NCBI GenBank assembly: GCA_965216955.1
Contig: CBDCGV010000008.1
Span: forward strand, 124,001 to 188,000
DNA length: 64,000 bases
Reading direction: 5' to 3'
Source of the DNA: CBDCGV01 sp965216955
GTDB taxonomy: Bacteria; Bacteroidota; Bacteroidia; Chitinophagales; JADIYW01
Position 1 is the first letter of the stretch. Each line of letters begins with the position of its first letter. Of this stretch, positions 8,569-17,868 are shown piece by piece. The translations under genes and the position numbers were made by a program. A model generated the notes under the pieces. That model saw nothing but the letters and a program-made list of their open reading frames with translations. It ran no database searches and had not been told where the DNA came from.

Positions 8569-10779
8569 TCACTTAAGTGTAAAGCGCATTCCGCCATAAA
8601 ATAGACCTCCTATGATAGGTCCCCAAACTTGCGAAGTGTCAAATTCATCTCCAAATGGATTGTCAGCACCAATAATTGGATTAGGTTGCCTAAAGTTTGT
8701 TACGTTTTCAGCTCCTACATATACATCAATTCCCTTTTTGAAGAATTTTTCCACTTTTAGATTTAGTATTGCAAATCTTTCCGCAAATGCACTAGCACCT
8801 TCAAATTCATCTGAAAGTCTGTGGCGCCCATGAATGGTACTGTTTAAGTCGAATTGCCATTCTTTATTTGGAGTTGTATAAGAAGCTGTAATTAAGCCTC
8901 TGTGTTTGTCAGTTAAGAACTTTTGTCTTAATACTCCGTTATAAACTTGTTTTGTATCATCCAATTTATATGAAATTTTCAAGTCAAAATTTGGAAATAT
9001 TTCATAACTGGCTTCAATTAAAAAGCTATTTGAATAAGCTTTATCCTTTGAATTGTAAACGTGTATTGTATTGTCTCCTTGGTCTACATCAATCACTTGT
9101 TTTTCTATAAAGTTAGTTCTATAGAAATCTGCTGAAACATAGCCTTCTCTATTACCAAGCTCAAAGTTTTGCGTAATATTTATTCCATAATTCCACGCGC
9201 TTTCAAAATTTCTACTGTCCTCAATTTGCAGTGTTCTTGAACTTGCTAATAGCGATTTCTCTTCTGCAAAAATATTAGTGGTTCTAAAGCCTTTTCCTCC
9301 TGAAACTCTTAAAATCGTTTTTTCAGATAAATTGAATTTGGCATGGACTCTTGGAGTTATCTGAACACCAAAAATATTATGATAGTCGGCTCTTAGACCT
9401 CCAATAATTTTTATTTTATCAAGATAAGAGTAGGTATATTCTGCAAACACCCCCGGAACTAGCTCTTTTCGGTCATAATTTACATTATTATATGTTTCAT
9501 CGTAATTGTCATAAATGAAACTACCACCCACACTTATATGATGGTCGGTAGTATTAATAATAGATTCAAATATGAAGTTCGTGTTATAATTAATTTGAGT
9601 GCCATTATATTCATTGGTTCCAAAAAAGTTGCTTTCATCATGCCATATAATTGAATTTAATAGTGCAATGCTTTTGGGGTTCCCTTTTAGGATTATGCCT
9701 CCTTTGTGAAACCCTTCAATGCGATTTGTTTTAATACCAATACCGTAAGCATTATTGGTGCCTCTATCAGTGGCTTCATTAAAATCTATTTGTCCACCAT
9801 CTCTATCTTCATGTAAAACTTTGATGGAAAACTGTTGCCTTAATTTATCGCCTTTATATCTCCATTTATTCATGAACGCATATCTGTTGATTAAAGGCTG
9901 ATCTAAGAAAGAATCATCATTGTTATCCGTTTTGTTTTTTACTAATCCCCAGTTTCCGGCCAGCATTGTACTCCATTTTTCATGCACCTTTATATTAGTA
10001 AAGAAGTTAGATTCTAATCTTCCAAGATGATTGCCAAAAATATCGACATAGAATTTGTTCTTCTCAAAATCATCTTTATAATTTAAGCTAATAGACCCTG
10101 TAATAGATTCATAGCCATTAATTATGGATCCACTTCCTTTTGAAATAGCAATTCTGTTGATCCAACTGCCAGGAATGTACGTTAAACCAAATGATGAGGC
10201 CATACCGCGAATAGAAGGAATATTATCTGTTAGGATTTGAACATATACTCCATCTAATCCTAAGAAAGTAATTTCTTTTGCGCCAGTGACGGCATCACTA
10301 TAGCTGACATCTACTGAGGAATTGGTTTCAAAACTCTCAGATAAATTGCAACATGCTGCCTTAGTTAGTTCTTGTGCGTTTATAATTTCTGTTTTAATAG
10401 GTTCTATTCTGGAAATTGTAGAGGCCTGTTTACGCTCGGAAACAACCACCTCATCTAAACTCTTAATGTTTTGTAACGCAACATTAAAGTGTTTTTCTGA
10501 ATGATGTTCTATCAAAATTGTATCGACTTCGTATCCAACATAACTGATTACTATCTTATTGGGTAATTCTTCTATATTCAGCATGGCCATTCCAGATTCG
10601 TTAGTGGTATTTCCTTTTAATGTATTGGCCCAAAATACATATGCTCCTACCAAAGGTGTTTTTTCATTATCAAGTACAGTAACATGAAGCATTTTTGAAT
10701 GGTCCATCATGTCATTACCTTGAGTGTATGCTTTTGTAAAAGCATTAATTATGATAAGTACTATAATTAAATATTTCAT
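8569..10779 (-). CDS. TonB-dependent outer-membrane receptor
   Basis: Has a signal peptide (MKYLIIVLIIINAFTKAYTQ), a carboxypeptidase-like regulatory beta-sandwich (about 30-110, VTVLDNEKTPLVGAYVFW), a plug domain (about 125-235, LGLDGVYVQILTDNIPSIRG, GSGSIINGYESITGSIS) and a long beta-barrel ending in an aromatic-rich strand (YGGMRFTLK). It imports a ligand across the outer membrane using TonB energy. A Cys pair in the plug (KAACCNLSESF) is typical of a subfamily found next to heavy-metal or HYC_CC_PP genes in Bacteroidota. With the adjacent Cys/His-rich gene this suggests a metal-related ligand; that is inference. Confidence 0.9.
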   Translation of the reverse strand: MKYLIIVLIIINAFTKAYTQGNDMMDHSKMLHVTVLDNEKTPLVGAYVFWANTLKGNTTNESGMAMLNIEELPNKIVISYVGYEVDTILIEHHSEKHFNVALQNIKSLDEVVVSERKQASTISRIEPIKTEIINAQELTKAACCNLSESFETNSSVDVSYSDAVTGAKEITFLGLDGVYVQILTDNIPSIRGMASSFGLTYIPGSWINRIAISKGSGSIINGYESITGSISLNYKDDFEKNKFYVDIFGNHLGRLESNFFTNIKVHEKWSTMLAGNWGLVKNKTDNNDDSFLDQPLINRYAFMNKWRYKGDKLRQQFSIKVLHEDRDGGQIDFNEATDRGTNNAYGIGIKTNRIEGFHKGGIILKGNPKSIALLNSIIWHDESNFFGTNEYNGTQINYNTNFIFESIINTTDHHISVGGSFIYDNYDETYNNVNYDRKELVPGVFAEYTYSYLDKIKIIGGLRADYHNIFGVQITPRVHAKFNLSEKTILRVSGGKGFRTTNIFAEEKSLLASSRTLQIEDSRNFESAWNYGINITQNFELGNREGYVSADFYRTNFIEKQVIDVDQGDNTIHVYNSKDKAYSNSFLIEASYEIFPNFDLKISYKLDDTKQVYNGVLRQKFLTDKHRGLITASYTTPNKEWQFDLNSTIHGRHRLSDEFEGASAFAERFAILNLKVEKFFKKGIDVYVGAENVTNFRQPNPIIGADNPFGDEFDTSQVWGPIIGGLFYGGMRFTLK

Positions 10780-10804
10780 TTCTTTGAATTTTAAATTTGA
10801 ATTT

Positions 10805-10836
10805 TATCCTTTCGGACAAATATGGCCGTAAGGATA
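10805..10836 (-). promoter_or_regulatory. inverted repeat in the leader of the TonB receptor gene
   Basis: Arms TATCCTT-t-CGG (10805-10815) and CCG-t-AAGGATA (10826-10836) pair with a single T-T mismatch around a 10-nt loop. The element ends 26 bp before the receptor start. It could be an operator or a leader hairpin; no known riboswitch is recognised. Confidence 0.5.
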
Positions 10837-10854
10837 CTTTACATTAAGCAGAGG

Positions 10855-10873
10855 GGATAGTTAAAAACTATCC
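10855..10873 (-). terminator. hairpin just after the HYC_CC_PP-like gene
   Basis: Stem GGATAGTT / AACTATCC with a 3-nt loop, 8 bp past the stop of the Cys-rich gene. There is no long T-run after it on the minus strand, so it may be an attenuator or mRNA-stabilising hairpin between this gene and the TonB receptor rather than a strong terminator. Confidence 0.4.
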
Positions 10874-10881
10874 AAAATATG

Positions 10882-11340
10882 CTAACAAAGAAATGACTGA
10901 AAAAAAAGCGTTTTTTCGCAATCTCTCAGTAATAAAGGTGGGTCAAAAAGATGGTCAAGGAATTTATTAGAGTCTTTAATAAAATCATTTGACTCTTTGA
11001 TATTATAGTTGAGTACAAATGAGACAAGAAGATCTTCAGTGCTTGTTTCTTGAATTTTTGATAAGAGTGTTTCTATTTCTAAATTTTCATAAGAAAAACC
11101 AGTGCTGCAACATGATTTGTTTTCTGTCTCTATAGATTCTATATGACAACTATTTGTCTTTTTTGAGCAGCAAGAAATTTCTTTTTGAATATGTGAACTA
11201 CAAGAAGTAATATCTAACATCGAATACTTGTATAGAGCTTCTTTTTTACAAACGTGTTCAAATATATTAATACCAATACTTGACATCAGTATAACCAATG
11301 TCATCATAAGTGCTAGGATATTTAAAAACCGTTTTCTCAT
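10882..11340 (-). CDS. HYC_CC_PP-like Cys-rich exported protein
   Basis: 152 aa with an N-terminal hydrophobic signal/anchor (residues 5-25). Then come a HVCKKE motif, a run of cysteines (SCSSHIQKEISCCSKKT, SCCS) and near the end DPPLLLRD. This H-C, CC, PP order matches the Bacteroidota family named after those motifs. Members are often beside TonB-dependent receptors, as here. The paired cysteines and histidines suggest metal (possibly copper) binding in the periplasm; this is inference from residues and neighbourhood. It lies 102 bp upstream of the TonB receptor on the same strand. Confidence 0.7.
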   Translation of the reverse strand: MRKRFLNILALMMTLVILMSSIGINIFEHVCKKEALYKYSMLDITSCSSHIQKEISCCSKKTNSCHIESIETENKSCCSTGFSYENLEIETLLSKIQETSTEDLLVSFVLNYNIKESNDFIKDSNKFLDHLFDPPLLLRDCEKTLFFQSFLC

Positions 11341-11426
11341 ATATAGAGTTACGTAAAATTAGAAGGTTTCTTTTAAAATTGCTTTGATTAAATGTTAAAA
11401 AGTATAAGTTTTAGAAATATAGCTAG

Positions 11427-12647
11427 TTATTTATTACGGTTTTTCCAAGACCTACTGTTTTTGTTAAATTTTCTATTTCTGTCTTTTGTCGTCTGACGTA
11501 CTACATATTTAGGGCTTCTCCCCAAAAAATCGGGCAATGGAGATTTTTGAATTTCTCTTTCAATCAGTTTTTCAATTTTTTGAAAGTTTTCTACATCATA
11601 GTCATTTATAAGCGTAATAGCTATTCCTGACTTTCCGGCTCGAGCTGTTCTGCCAATACGATGAACATAATCGGCAGGATCTCTAGGGACATCATAATTA
11701 ATAACTAAGTTAATATCGTCTATATCTATACCCCTGCTAATAACATCTGTAGCAACCAGGATTCTTATTTTTTTGGCTTTAAATTTTTGCAATACACTTT
11801 CTCTTTCTTTTTGTTCCAAGTCAGAAGAGATAGCAGCAACTTCGAACTTGCTAGCTCTCAATTCATTTACAATTTGTTGCACTTTCTTTTTAGAAGAACT
11901 AAAGATGATAATACTCTTATAGCTTGTTTTTTCCTTTAAAAGGTGTGCAACGAGCTTTGCCTTTTGATTATCATATGCTAAATAGGCAGCTTGTAAAATT
12001 CCTTCTGCAGGTTTTGATATTGCGATGTTAATACTCTCAGGTTCTGTTAATGCTTTTTGGGCTAGTTTTCTAATTTTCGAAGGCATGGTTGCACTGAACA
12101 AAAGTGATTGTCTTTTTTCAGGGAGATAGGTCATTATTTTCTTTATATCATCGTAAAACCCCATGTCAAGCATTCGGTCTGCTTCGTCTAAGATCAAACA
12201 TTCAATTTTTTCAAATTTGACGTATCCTAAATTTAAATGCGAAATTAATTTACCTGGTGTAGCTACAATTATATTTGTTCCTTGCGTAAGTGCTTTTTTT
12301 TGTTCTGCAAAATCGACACCACTACCGCCTCCATATATAGCAATGGAGTTAACATCTAAAAAATAAGATATACCTTGTATTTGCTGGTCTATTTGAATAG
12401 CAAGTTCACGGGTTGGGGTAATAATTAGTACAGCGGTATAGTTTATACCTTTATTGGCTAATTTATTTAGTATAGGAAGTAAAAAGGCAGCTGTTTTTCC
12501 AGTTCCCGTTTGTGCGCAGGCGATTAAATCCTTTCCTTCTAATATTTTAGGGATGGCCTTTTCCTGTATAGGGGTGGCCTCTTTAAAATTCATGTATGAA
12601 ATTGCTTCAATTAACGCCTCACTTAAACCAAACTCCTCAAATTTCAT
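11427..12647 (-). CDS. DEAD-box ATP-dependent RNA helicase
   Basis: All core motifs are in order: Q motif (ATPIQEKAIP), Walker A (AQTGTGKT), PTRELAIQ, GG (IYGGG), TPGKL, DEAD (LILDEADRMLD), SAT (LLFSATMP), then RecA2 motifs (IIFSSSKKK, VATDVISRGIDI, HRIGRTARAGKSG). The C-terminal tail is short and basic (RNRKFNKNSRSWKNRNK), as in the RhlE group. It unwinds or remodels RNA in ribosome assembly or cold adaptation. ATG at 12647; it is monocistronic with over 100 bp upstream. Confidence 0.93.
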   Translation of the reverse strand: MKFEEFGLSEALIEAISYMNFKEATPIQEKAIPKILEGKDLIACAQTGTGKTAAFLLPILNKLANKGINYTAVLIITPTRELAIQIDQQIQGISYFLDVNSIAIYGGGSGVDFAEQKKALTQGTNIIVATPGKLISHLNLGYVKFEKIECLILDEADRMLDMGFYDDIKKIMTYLPEKRQSLLFSATMPSKIRKLAQKALTEPESINIAISKPAEGILQAAYLAYDNQKAKLVAHLLKEKTSYKSIIIFSSSKKKVQQIVNELRASKFEVAAISSDLEQKERESVLQKFKAKKIRILVATDVISRGIDIDDINLVINYDVPRDPADYVHRIGRTARAGKSGIAITLINDYDVENFQKIEKLIEREIQKSPLPDFLGRSPKYVVRQTTKDRNRKFNKNSRSWKNRNK

Positions 12648-12767
12648 TGCTCGTATTTCTTCTTATGTTGTAAATAAATAAAAAAGTTATAATGTTTAGT
12701 TGTAAAATAAAGGGCTTAATTGTTTAAAAGTACCAATACTTACTAACAAAGGTGCAGTAATTGTAAT

Positions 12768-13637
12768 TTAATTTTTCTTTTTAATGGGTCTCATAAGCCC
12801 TTCTTGAACAACAGAAGCTATAAGTTTCCCATCCCTTGTAAAGATGTTCCCCCTTGTAAACCCTCTTGTATTGGAAGCACTTGGACTATCCATTGCATAC
12901 AATAACCAATCCTCAATATTAAATGCTCTATGAAACCACATAGCATGATCAATACTTGCCATCTGTGTATTTGCAAATGTGGCATTTGCTCCATGCGGAA
13001 GTAATGCAGTTGCCAATAAATTATAATCCGAAGCATATGCAAGTACCTGCTGCTGTTCTTTTTTTCCTCCAGTCATTTTTCCCTTGGCTCTAATCCAAAC
13101 GTGTCTATAAGGAGGTAGATTCTTCTTTTCCATGGGGTTGTGTAGTTCAACAGGTCTAAATTCAATAGGTCGATCTAGGTTTAACCATGCTTTGTATCTT
13201 TCTGGTAGAAAATTTTCAAACTTATCAAGTATGTCGTCCCAACTCATCACTTCTTCAGGAGGTTTAATGTTTTTGGGAAAATCAATTTGATGGCTATATC
13301 CTTCTTGTTCTAATTGAAAAGATGCAGACATATTAAAAATAGGATGTCCTTTTTGAATGGCCTTTATATTTCTAGTGGTAAAGCTACCACCATCTCTTAT
13401 TCGTTCGACTTCATAAATTATTGGAAGATTTAAATCTCCAGGTAAGATAAAATAGGCATGTAAAGAATGAACCAATCTGTCTTCAGGTACGGTTCTTATA
13501 CCTGCATTAAGTGCTTGCGCGAGTACCTGTCCTCCAAAAACATTTGGACTCCCAATATTTTTACTTAATCCTCTAAATATATGGTGCTCTAGTTGTTCTA
13601 ATTGTAAATGCTCAATTAAGTCTTTGACTTCTTTCAT
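12768..13637 (-). CDS. tesB: acyl-CoA thioesterase II
   Basis: Full-length (289 aa) double-hotdog thioesterase. TesB landmarks are FRGLSKNIGSPNVFGGQVLAQAL at the N-terminus, FILPGDLNLPIIYEVERIRDGGSF in the first hotdog, ASIDHAMWFHR and a C-terminal SPSASNTRGFTRG block carrying the conserved Ser/Thr-Gln region. It hydrolyses medium- to long-chain acyl-CoA to free fatty acid and CoA. It shares the strand with proC, 13 bp apart, so the two may be co-transcribed, although the pathways are unrelated. Confidence 0.92.
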   Translation of the reverse strand: MKEVKDLIEHLQLEQLEHHIFRGLSKNIGSPNVFGGQVLAQALNAGIRTVPEDRLVHSLHAYFILPGDLNLPIIYEVERIRDGGSFTTRNIKAIQKGHPIFNMSASFQLEQEGYSHQIDFPKNIKPPEEVMSWDDILDKFENFLPERYKAWLNLDRPIEFRPVELHNPMEKKNLPPYRHVWIRAKGKMTGGKKEQQQVLAYASDYNLLATALLPHGANATFANTQMASIDHAMWFHRAFNIEDWLLYAMDSPSASNTRGFTRGNIFTRDGKLIASVVQEGLMRPIKKKN

Positions 13638-13650
13638 CTAAATGTATAAA

Positions 13651-14454
13651 CTATTCTTTACTCAATTCATTGGCACGGTTAAGTGCTTCTTCAAGCCCTT
13701 TTTTTATTAAGCTTTTGATGTTGTTATTTTTAAAGCTATTAATTGCTGCTTCGGTAGTGCCGCCTCTAGAAGAAACTCTTTCTATCCATTGATCACAGCT
13801 TAAATTACCTCTTTTATACAAATAACTTGCTCCTAAAAAAGTTTGCTCTACCATTAGTGCAGCTTCAGAGGAGCTGAAACCCATTTCAATAGCTTTTTCA
13901 ATCATTGATTCCATGAAGTAAAAAATGTAAGCTGGTCCACTTCCGCTAATAGCAGTAGTTGCATTGATCATTCCTTCATCTTCTACTTTTATGGCCTTTC
14001 CTGTAGAGTCTAAGAGTTGCTGAACAAAGTTGATTTCTCTTTGATTCAATGCATTGCTAGAAGTAAACGCAGTCATTCCAACTCCAATTTGTGCTGGAAG
14101 ATTGGGCATTGCTCTAACGACCTTTTTAGTATTTAAGTTTTTTTGAATAGTGGCTATTTTGACTCCAGCCATAATTGACAATACAATATGTTTGTTTGTT
14201 ACGTAGGGCTTTAAATCATTATATAGCGTAGCGGTGTCTTGTGGCTTAACCGCCAATATAATCAGTGGAATTTTTTTAATGAAATCACCAGTTTTTGTAT
14301 AGGTATGACCTAGGTTAAAACGTTTTAAAAGATCAATTTTTAATTGATCTTTGTCTAAAATGTGAAGTTCTTTTTTTGATAAAATATTAGATTGAGTAAA
14401 ACTTTGTGCGAAAGTCTTACCCATGTTTCCACCTCCAACAATTAATACTTCCAT
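13651..14454 (-). CDS. proC: pyrroline-5-carboxylate reductase
   Basis: N-terminal Rossmann motif VGGGNMGKTF, middle AVKPQD and MAGV, and the C-terminal catalytic/dimer segment SGSGPAYIFYFMES with VSSRGGTTEAAI, the ProC signature. It performs the last step of proline synthesis, reducing 1-pyrroline-5-carboxylate with NAD(P)H. Length (267 aa) is normal. ATG at 14454; tesB follows downstream at 13 bp spacing. Confidence 0.94.
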   Translation of the reverse strand: MEVLIVGGGNMGKTFAQSFTQSNILSKKELHILDKDQLKIDLLKRFNLGHTYTKTGDFIKKIPLIILAVKPQDTATLYNDLKPYVTNKHIVLSIMAGVKIATIQKNLNTKKVVRAMPNLPAQIGVGMTAFTSSNALNQREINFVQQLLDSTGKAIKVEDEGMINATTAISGSGPAYIFYFMESMIEKAIEMGFSSSEAALMVEQTFLGASYLYKRGNLSCDQWIERVSSRGGTTEAAINSFKNNNIKSLIKKGLEEALNRANELSKE

Positions 14455-14537
14455 CTTTTATCTTCTAAGAATTAATAAAATCACTCTATATTACAGAAAT
14501 TAGTACGATTCTCAAATTTGCAATAATATTTGATGTT

Positions 14538-15221
14538 ATGATATTATGGTGGCTTTATTTAATTGATGGAATTGTTAATGTCATTGGTGAAATCCTTGAG
14601 ATTGACAAGTTGATTTTTTTTAGTAAAATATTATTGATGCCACTTTTAATTGCCATTGTAATATTAAAGGGTAAGCACCTCAAATGGCAATGGTTAATTG
14701 GATTGGCGTTATTTGCTAGTTGGGGAGGAGATGTCTTTTTATATTTTTACGCTCGAAAGGGAGGGGCCTTTTTTATACTTGGGCTAATAAGTTTTTTGAT
14801 TGGACATCTTTTTTACATAGGTAGTTTTGTTAAAGAACTTAGTGAAAGACAAAATTATGGAATTGTACGCTCCATACCTTCTTTAGTTTTACCGTTCCTG
14901 TTTTATGGAATTGCTTTAATGCTATACGTATTGCCTACGCTCTCTATTGAAATGAAGTTGCCAGTTTTTATATATGCATTGGTCATTTTATCCATGGCAG
15001 TTTTGGCTTTAAATAGAAAAAACCTTGTAAGTGAAACTTCGTTTAAAGGGGTATTTATAGGAGCTGTTTTATTTGTAATTTCAGATTCTATGATTGCTAT
15101 TAGCAATTTTGTTACACCATTTGATTATTCTCGAGGAGCTATTATGAGCACTTATATAGCGGGTCAAGGGTTTATAGTTAAGGGATTATTATTAAATAGG
15201 TCTAAGGCAAGTATGAAGTAG
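14538..15221 (+). CDS. lysoplasmalogenase (YhhN/TMEM86 family)
   Basis: About eight hydrophobic segments fill the 227 aa. Family landmarks are the acidic pair in ASWGGDVFLYF (transmembrane 3), a GHLFYIGSF segment, and VISDSMIAISNF near the end. The family hydrolyses the vinyl-ether bond of lysoplasmalogens in the membrane, or acts on related lipids. It starts 83 bp from divergent proC, so the region 14455-14537 must hold both promoters. Confidence 0.85.
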   Translation: MILWWLYLIDGIVNVIGEILEIDKLIFFSKILLMPLLIAIVILKGKHLKWQWLIGLALFASWGGDVFLYFYARKGGAFFILGLISFLIGHLFYIGSFVKELSERQNYGIVRSIPSLVLPFLFYGIALMLYVLPTLSIEMKLPVFIYALVILSMAVLALNRKNLVSETSFKGVFIGAVLFVISDSMIAISNFVTPFDYSRGAIMSTYIAGQGFIVKGLLLNRSKASMK

Positions 15222-15277
15222 CTCTCTTTTGGACGAATTGTTGTAAATTTTTACTTTTCAAGCATAAATAGTGGCAT

Positions 15278-16249
15278 TTGAAGTCAAGAAGTAAAGATCT
15301 TAAGTTATATTTTGATAGTATTGCGATTAAAAATGGATTAAAACGCTATCATAGAGCGTTTAAGACAGATTTTATTAGATCCGAGGGTATAGAGATTCAT
15401 TTGGATGTAATAGAAATTGATAAGAATGCTCCAACGGTGATTTTTATGCATGGAATTTCAATTTATAGCTTATGCTATAGTGAATTACTTTATAAAATAT
15501 CGCAAGCAGGATTTAATGTGATAGGAGTAGATAGCAGGGGTCATGGAAGGAGTGGAGGAAAGAGAGGAGATTATACCATCAATGAACTTGTTTTCGATTT
15601 GAAAAATATAGTTACCTATGCTATAAATAGATTTAATGAAGAAATTTCTATTTTAGGAAGTAGTTTGGGTGGAATTGTTTCTTTTTATGCTGCAGCTTCT
15701 GATGAACGTATTAAAAGTATTATTTGTCATGGCATAGCCATTCTGGAGGAACAGGAAACTTTTTCTTTGATGAAACACCCTGGACTTGTTAAGTTGATTT
15801 CAAAATTTGGTAATCTGGTCTCCAGTTTGTTGCCGGCATCAAAAATACCTATTACATCGTATATTAATTTGAAGGAGGAACATCTTCGTTATTTTGGAAA
15901 TGTACATGAGTTTTTCAAAAATGACCCTTTAGCTTTGGATTTTATCAGATTAAGATCACTAATGAGTTTTACATATACTAAGCTAGCAAGACCTGTAAGT
16001 GAAATTGCAACACCAATTTTTATCATTCAGCCTGAAAAAGATTCTATTTTTTCTATTGAGGCATCTGAAAAAATCTTAGGAAGATTAAATGCTAAGAAAA
16101 AACTTAAAACCTATAAAGGTAGATCTCATAACATATTTATAAATGATGCAGATATTGTTTTACCAGATATTTTAAATTGGTTGAATAGAGTACATCATTA
16201 TAAGGCGGGATCAAAAATTAACGAAGTTGCGCTGGAAATAGATGAGTAA
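15278..16249 (+). CDS. alpha/beta hydrolase (monoacylglycerol lipase-like)
   Basis: Serine hydrolase fold: oxyanion HG motif (FMHGISIYS), GVDSRGHGRSGGKRGDY, nucleophile elbow GSSLGG, acid in IIQPEKDSIF and His in RSHNIFIND. Pattern and length (323 aa) fit lysophospholipase/monoacylglycerol lipase-like enzymes. The start is TTG at 15278; no ATG lies before the conserved block in this frame. Its 3' end overlaps the methyltransferase start by 8 bp, so they are translationally coupled. Confidence 0.82.
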   Translation: MKSRSKDLKLYFDSIAIKNGLKRYHRAFKTDFIRSEGIEIHLDVIEIDKNAPTVIFMHGISIYSLCYSELLYKISQAGFNVIGVDSRGHGRSGGKRGDYTINELVFDLKNIVTYAINRFNEEISILGSSLGGIVSFYAAASDERIKSIICHGIAILEEQETFSLMKHPGLVKLISKFGNLVSSLLPASKIPITSYINLKEEHLRYFGNVHEFFKNDPLALDFIRLRSLMSFTYTKLARPVSEIATPIFIIQPEKDSIFSIEASEKILGRLNAKKKLKTYKGRSHNIFINDADIVLPDILNWLNRVHHYKAGSKINEVALEIDE

Positions 16250-16991
16250 AGTATTTAAAGATCATTTCTCTGGGAATTCTAAAAATTATTCCAAATATCG
16301 ACCAGATTATTCTAGTAAGCTTTATGAGTTAATTTTCAAGCATGTTACTCATTTTGATGCTGCTTGGGATTGTGGAACTGGAAATGGTCAAGTAGCAAGT
16401 TATTTATCAGGTTATTTTAATAGAGTAGAGGCCAGCGACGCAAGTGAGCAGCAGATTAAACATGCAATAAAAAAAACAAATATTAATTATAAAGTCAGCA
16501 AATCAGAACATACAGAATACGTTGATCTCAGTTTTGATTTAATAACGGTTGGACAGGCATTGCACTGGTTTGATTTTGAGTTATTTTGGAAAGAGGTGAA
16601 AAGAGTGGCTAAGCCTAATGCCATACTTGCAGTATGGACCTATAGACTGATGAAAGTAAATAAAACTGTTGACGCTTATTTACATCATTTTTTTGAGCAG
16701 ATAAAAGAGTATTGGCCTCAAGAGCGAGCATTCGTAGATCAAAAATACGATACAATTCCCTTTCCAGATAATTTCAAATTAATTGGCGAGTATGAGTTGC
16801 CTATGACAAAAGAAATGTCAATGATGGATGCTTTAAATTATTTAAGGACATGGTCTAGCGTTAAAAATTATGTTGCAATGCATGGAGTTGACCCCGTTAA
16901 GGCTTTAGAAATTGAGTTGGAAAAAGGGTGGAGGGTAGATAAAATAGAAAAAGTAGTTTACCCTACTTCTCTTAAAGTCTTTAGAATCTAG
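16242..16991 (+). CDS. class I SAM-dependent methyltransferase
   Basis: Motif I is AWDCGTGNGQVASYL (about residues 41-55), followed by the acidic ribose-binding region EASDASEQQI and motif GQALHWFDFELFWKEVKRVAKP. The HWFD pattern is typical of the methyltransferase-11 group related to trans-aconitate methyltransferase. The substrate is unknown. It overlaps the preceding hydrolase by 8 bp and converges on panB with a 4-bp overlap of stops. Confidence 0.85.
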   Translation: MSKVFKDHFSGNSKNYSKYRPDYSSKLYELIFKHVTHFDAAWDCGTGNGQVASYLSGYFNRVEASDASEQQIKHAIKKTNINYKVSKSEHTEYVDLSFDLITVGQALHWFDFELFWKEVKRVAKPNAILAVWTYRLMKVNKTVDAYLHHFFEQIKEYWPQERAFVDQKYDTIPFPDNFKLIGEYELPMTKEMSMMDALNYLRTWSSVKNYVAMHGVDPVKALEIELEKGWRVDKIEKVVYPTSLKVFRI

Positions 16992-17806
16992 TATTGTTCC
17001 TTATTATTTGGGAAGTCTTTAGATTTTACATCGGTAATATAGTTTTCAATTGCTCCTTTAATCTCATCGTATAAATTTAAATAGCGTCTTAAAAACCGTG
17101 GATTAAACTCTTTTGTAATTCCCAATAGGTCGTGCATTACAAGAACTTGTCCATCAACGTGTTTTCCAGCGCCAATTCCTATAACAGGAATTTTAACCAT
17201 TTCAGCAACTTTTTTTCCTAATTCTGCAGGTATTTTTTCCAAAACAATACCAAAGCATCCTAATTTTTCCAAATGCAAAGCATCTTCTATTAGACGTTCA
17301 GCTTCTTCCTCTTCCTTAGCCCTAACCGTATAAGTGCCAAATTTATAAATAGATTGTGGTGTTAAACCCAGATGTCCCATAACTGGAATTCCTGCCGTTA
17401 GTATTCTTTTTATTGATTCTTCAATTTCTTTTCCTCCCTCAAGTTTTACTGCATGAGCTCCTGATTCTTTCATTATTCTTATTGAAGCATTTAATGCTTC
17501 CTTTGAATTTCCTTGATAGGAGCCAAATGGCAGATCTACCACCACTAGGCATCTTTTTATTGCTCTTATGACCGATTGAGCATGATATATCATTTGGTTT
17601 AATGTAATAGGTAGGGTGGTTTCATGGCCTGCCATAACATTAGATGCAGAATCCCCAACAAGAATGATATCTATACCTGCATCATCAATTATTGTTGCCA
17701 TTGAAAAATCATAAGCAGTAATCATAGAGATTTTTTCACCTCTATGTTTCATTTCTTGCAGAATATGGGTAGTAATTCTTTTGATCTCTTTAGATGACGC
17801 AGACAT
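16988..17806 (-). CDS. panB: 3-methyl-2-oxobutanoate hydroxymethyltransferase
   Basis: TIM-barrel enzyme with the PanB blocks ISMITAYDFSMATIIDDAG, VGDSASNVMAGHETT (metal-binding Asp), VVDLPFGSYQ, AVKLEGG, MGHLGLTPQS and VIGIGAGKHVDGQVLVMHD. It adds a hydroxymethyl group from methylene-THF to ketoisovalerate, the first committed step of pantothenate synthesis. 272 aa, normal length; ATG at 17806. Other pan genes are not in the window. Confidence 0.95.
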   Translation of the reverse strand: MSASSKEIKRITTHILQEMKHRGEKISMITAYDFSMATIIDDAGIDIILVGDSASNVMAGHETTLPITLNQMIYHAQSVIRAIKRCLVVVDLPFGSYQGNSKEALNASIRIMKESGAHAVKLEGGKEIEESIKRILTAGIPVMGHLGLTPQSIYKFGTYTVRAKEEEEAERLIEDALHLEKLGCFGIVLEKIPAELGKKVAEMVKIPVIGIGAGKHVDGQVLVMHDLLGITKEFNPRFLRRYLNLYDEIKGAIENYITDVKSKDFPNNKEQY

Positions 17807-17868
17807 TGCTCAATAATTTTGATGTAATTTACGCAAATGTGGTAATAAATCTTAAAGTAAGTGTACCG

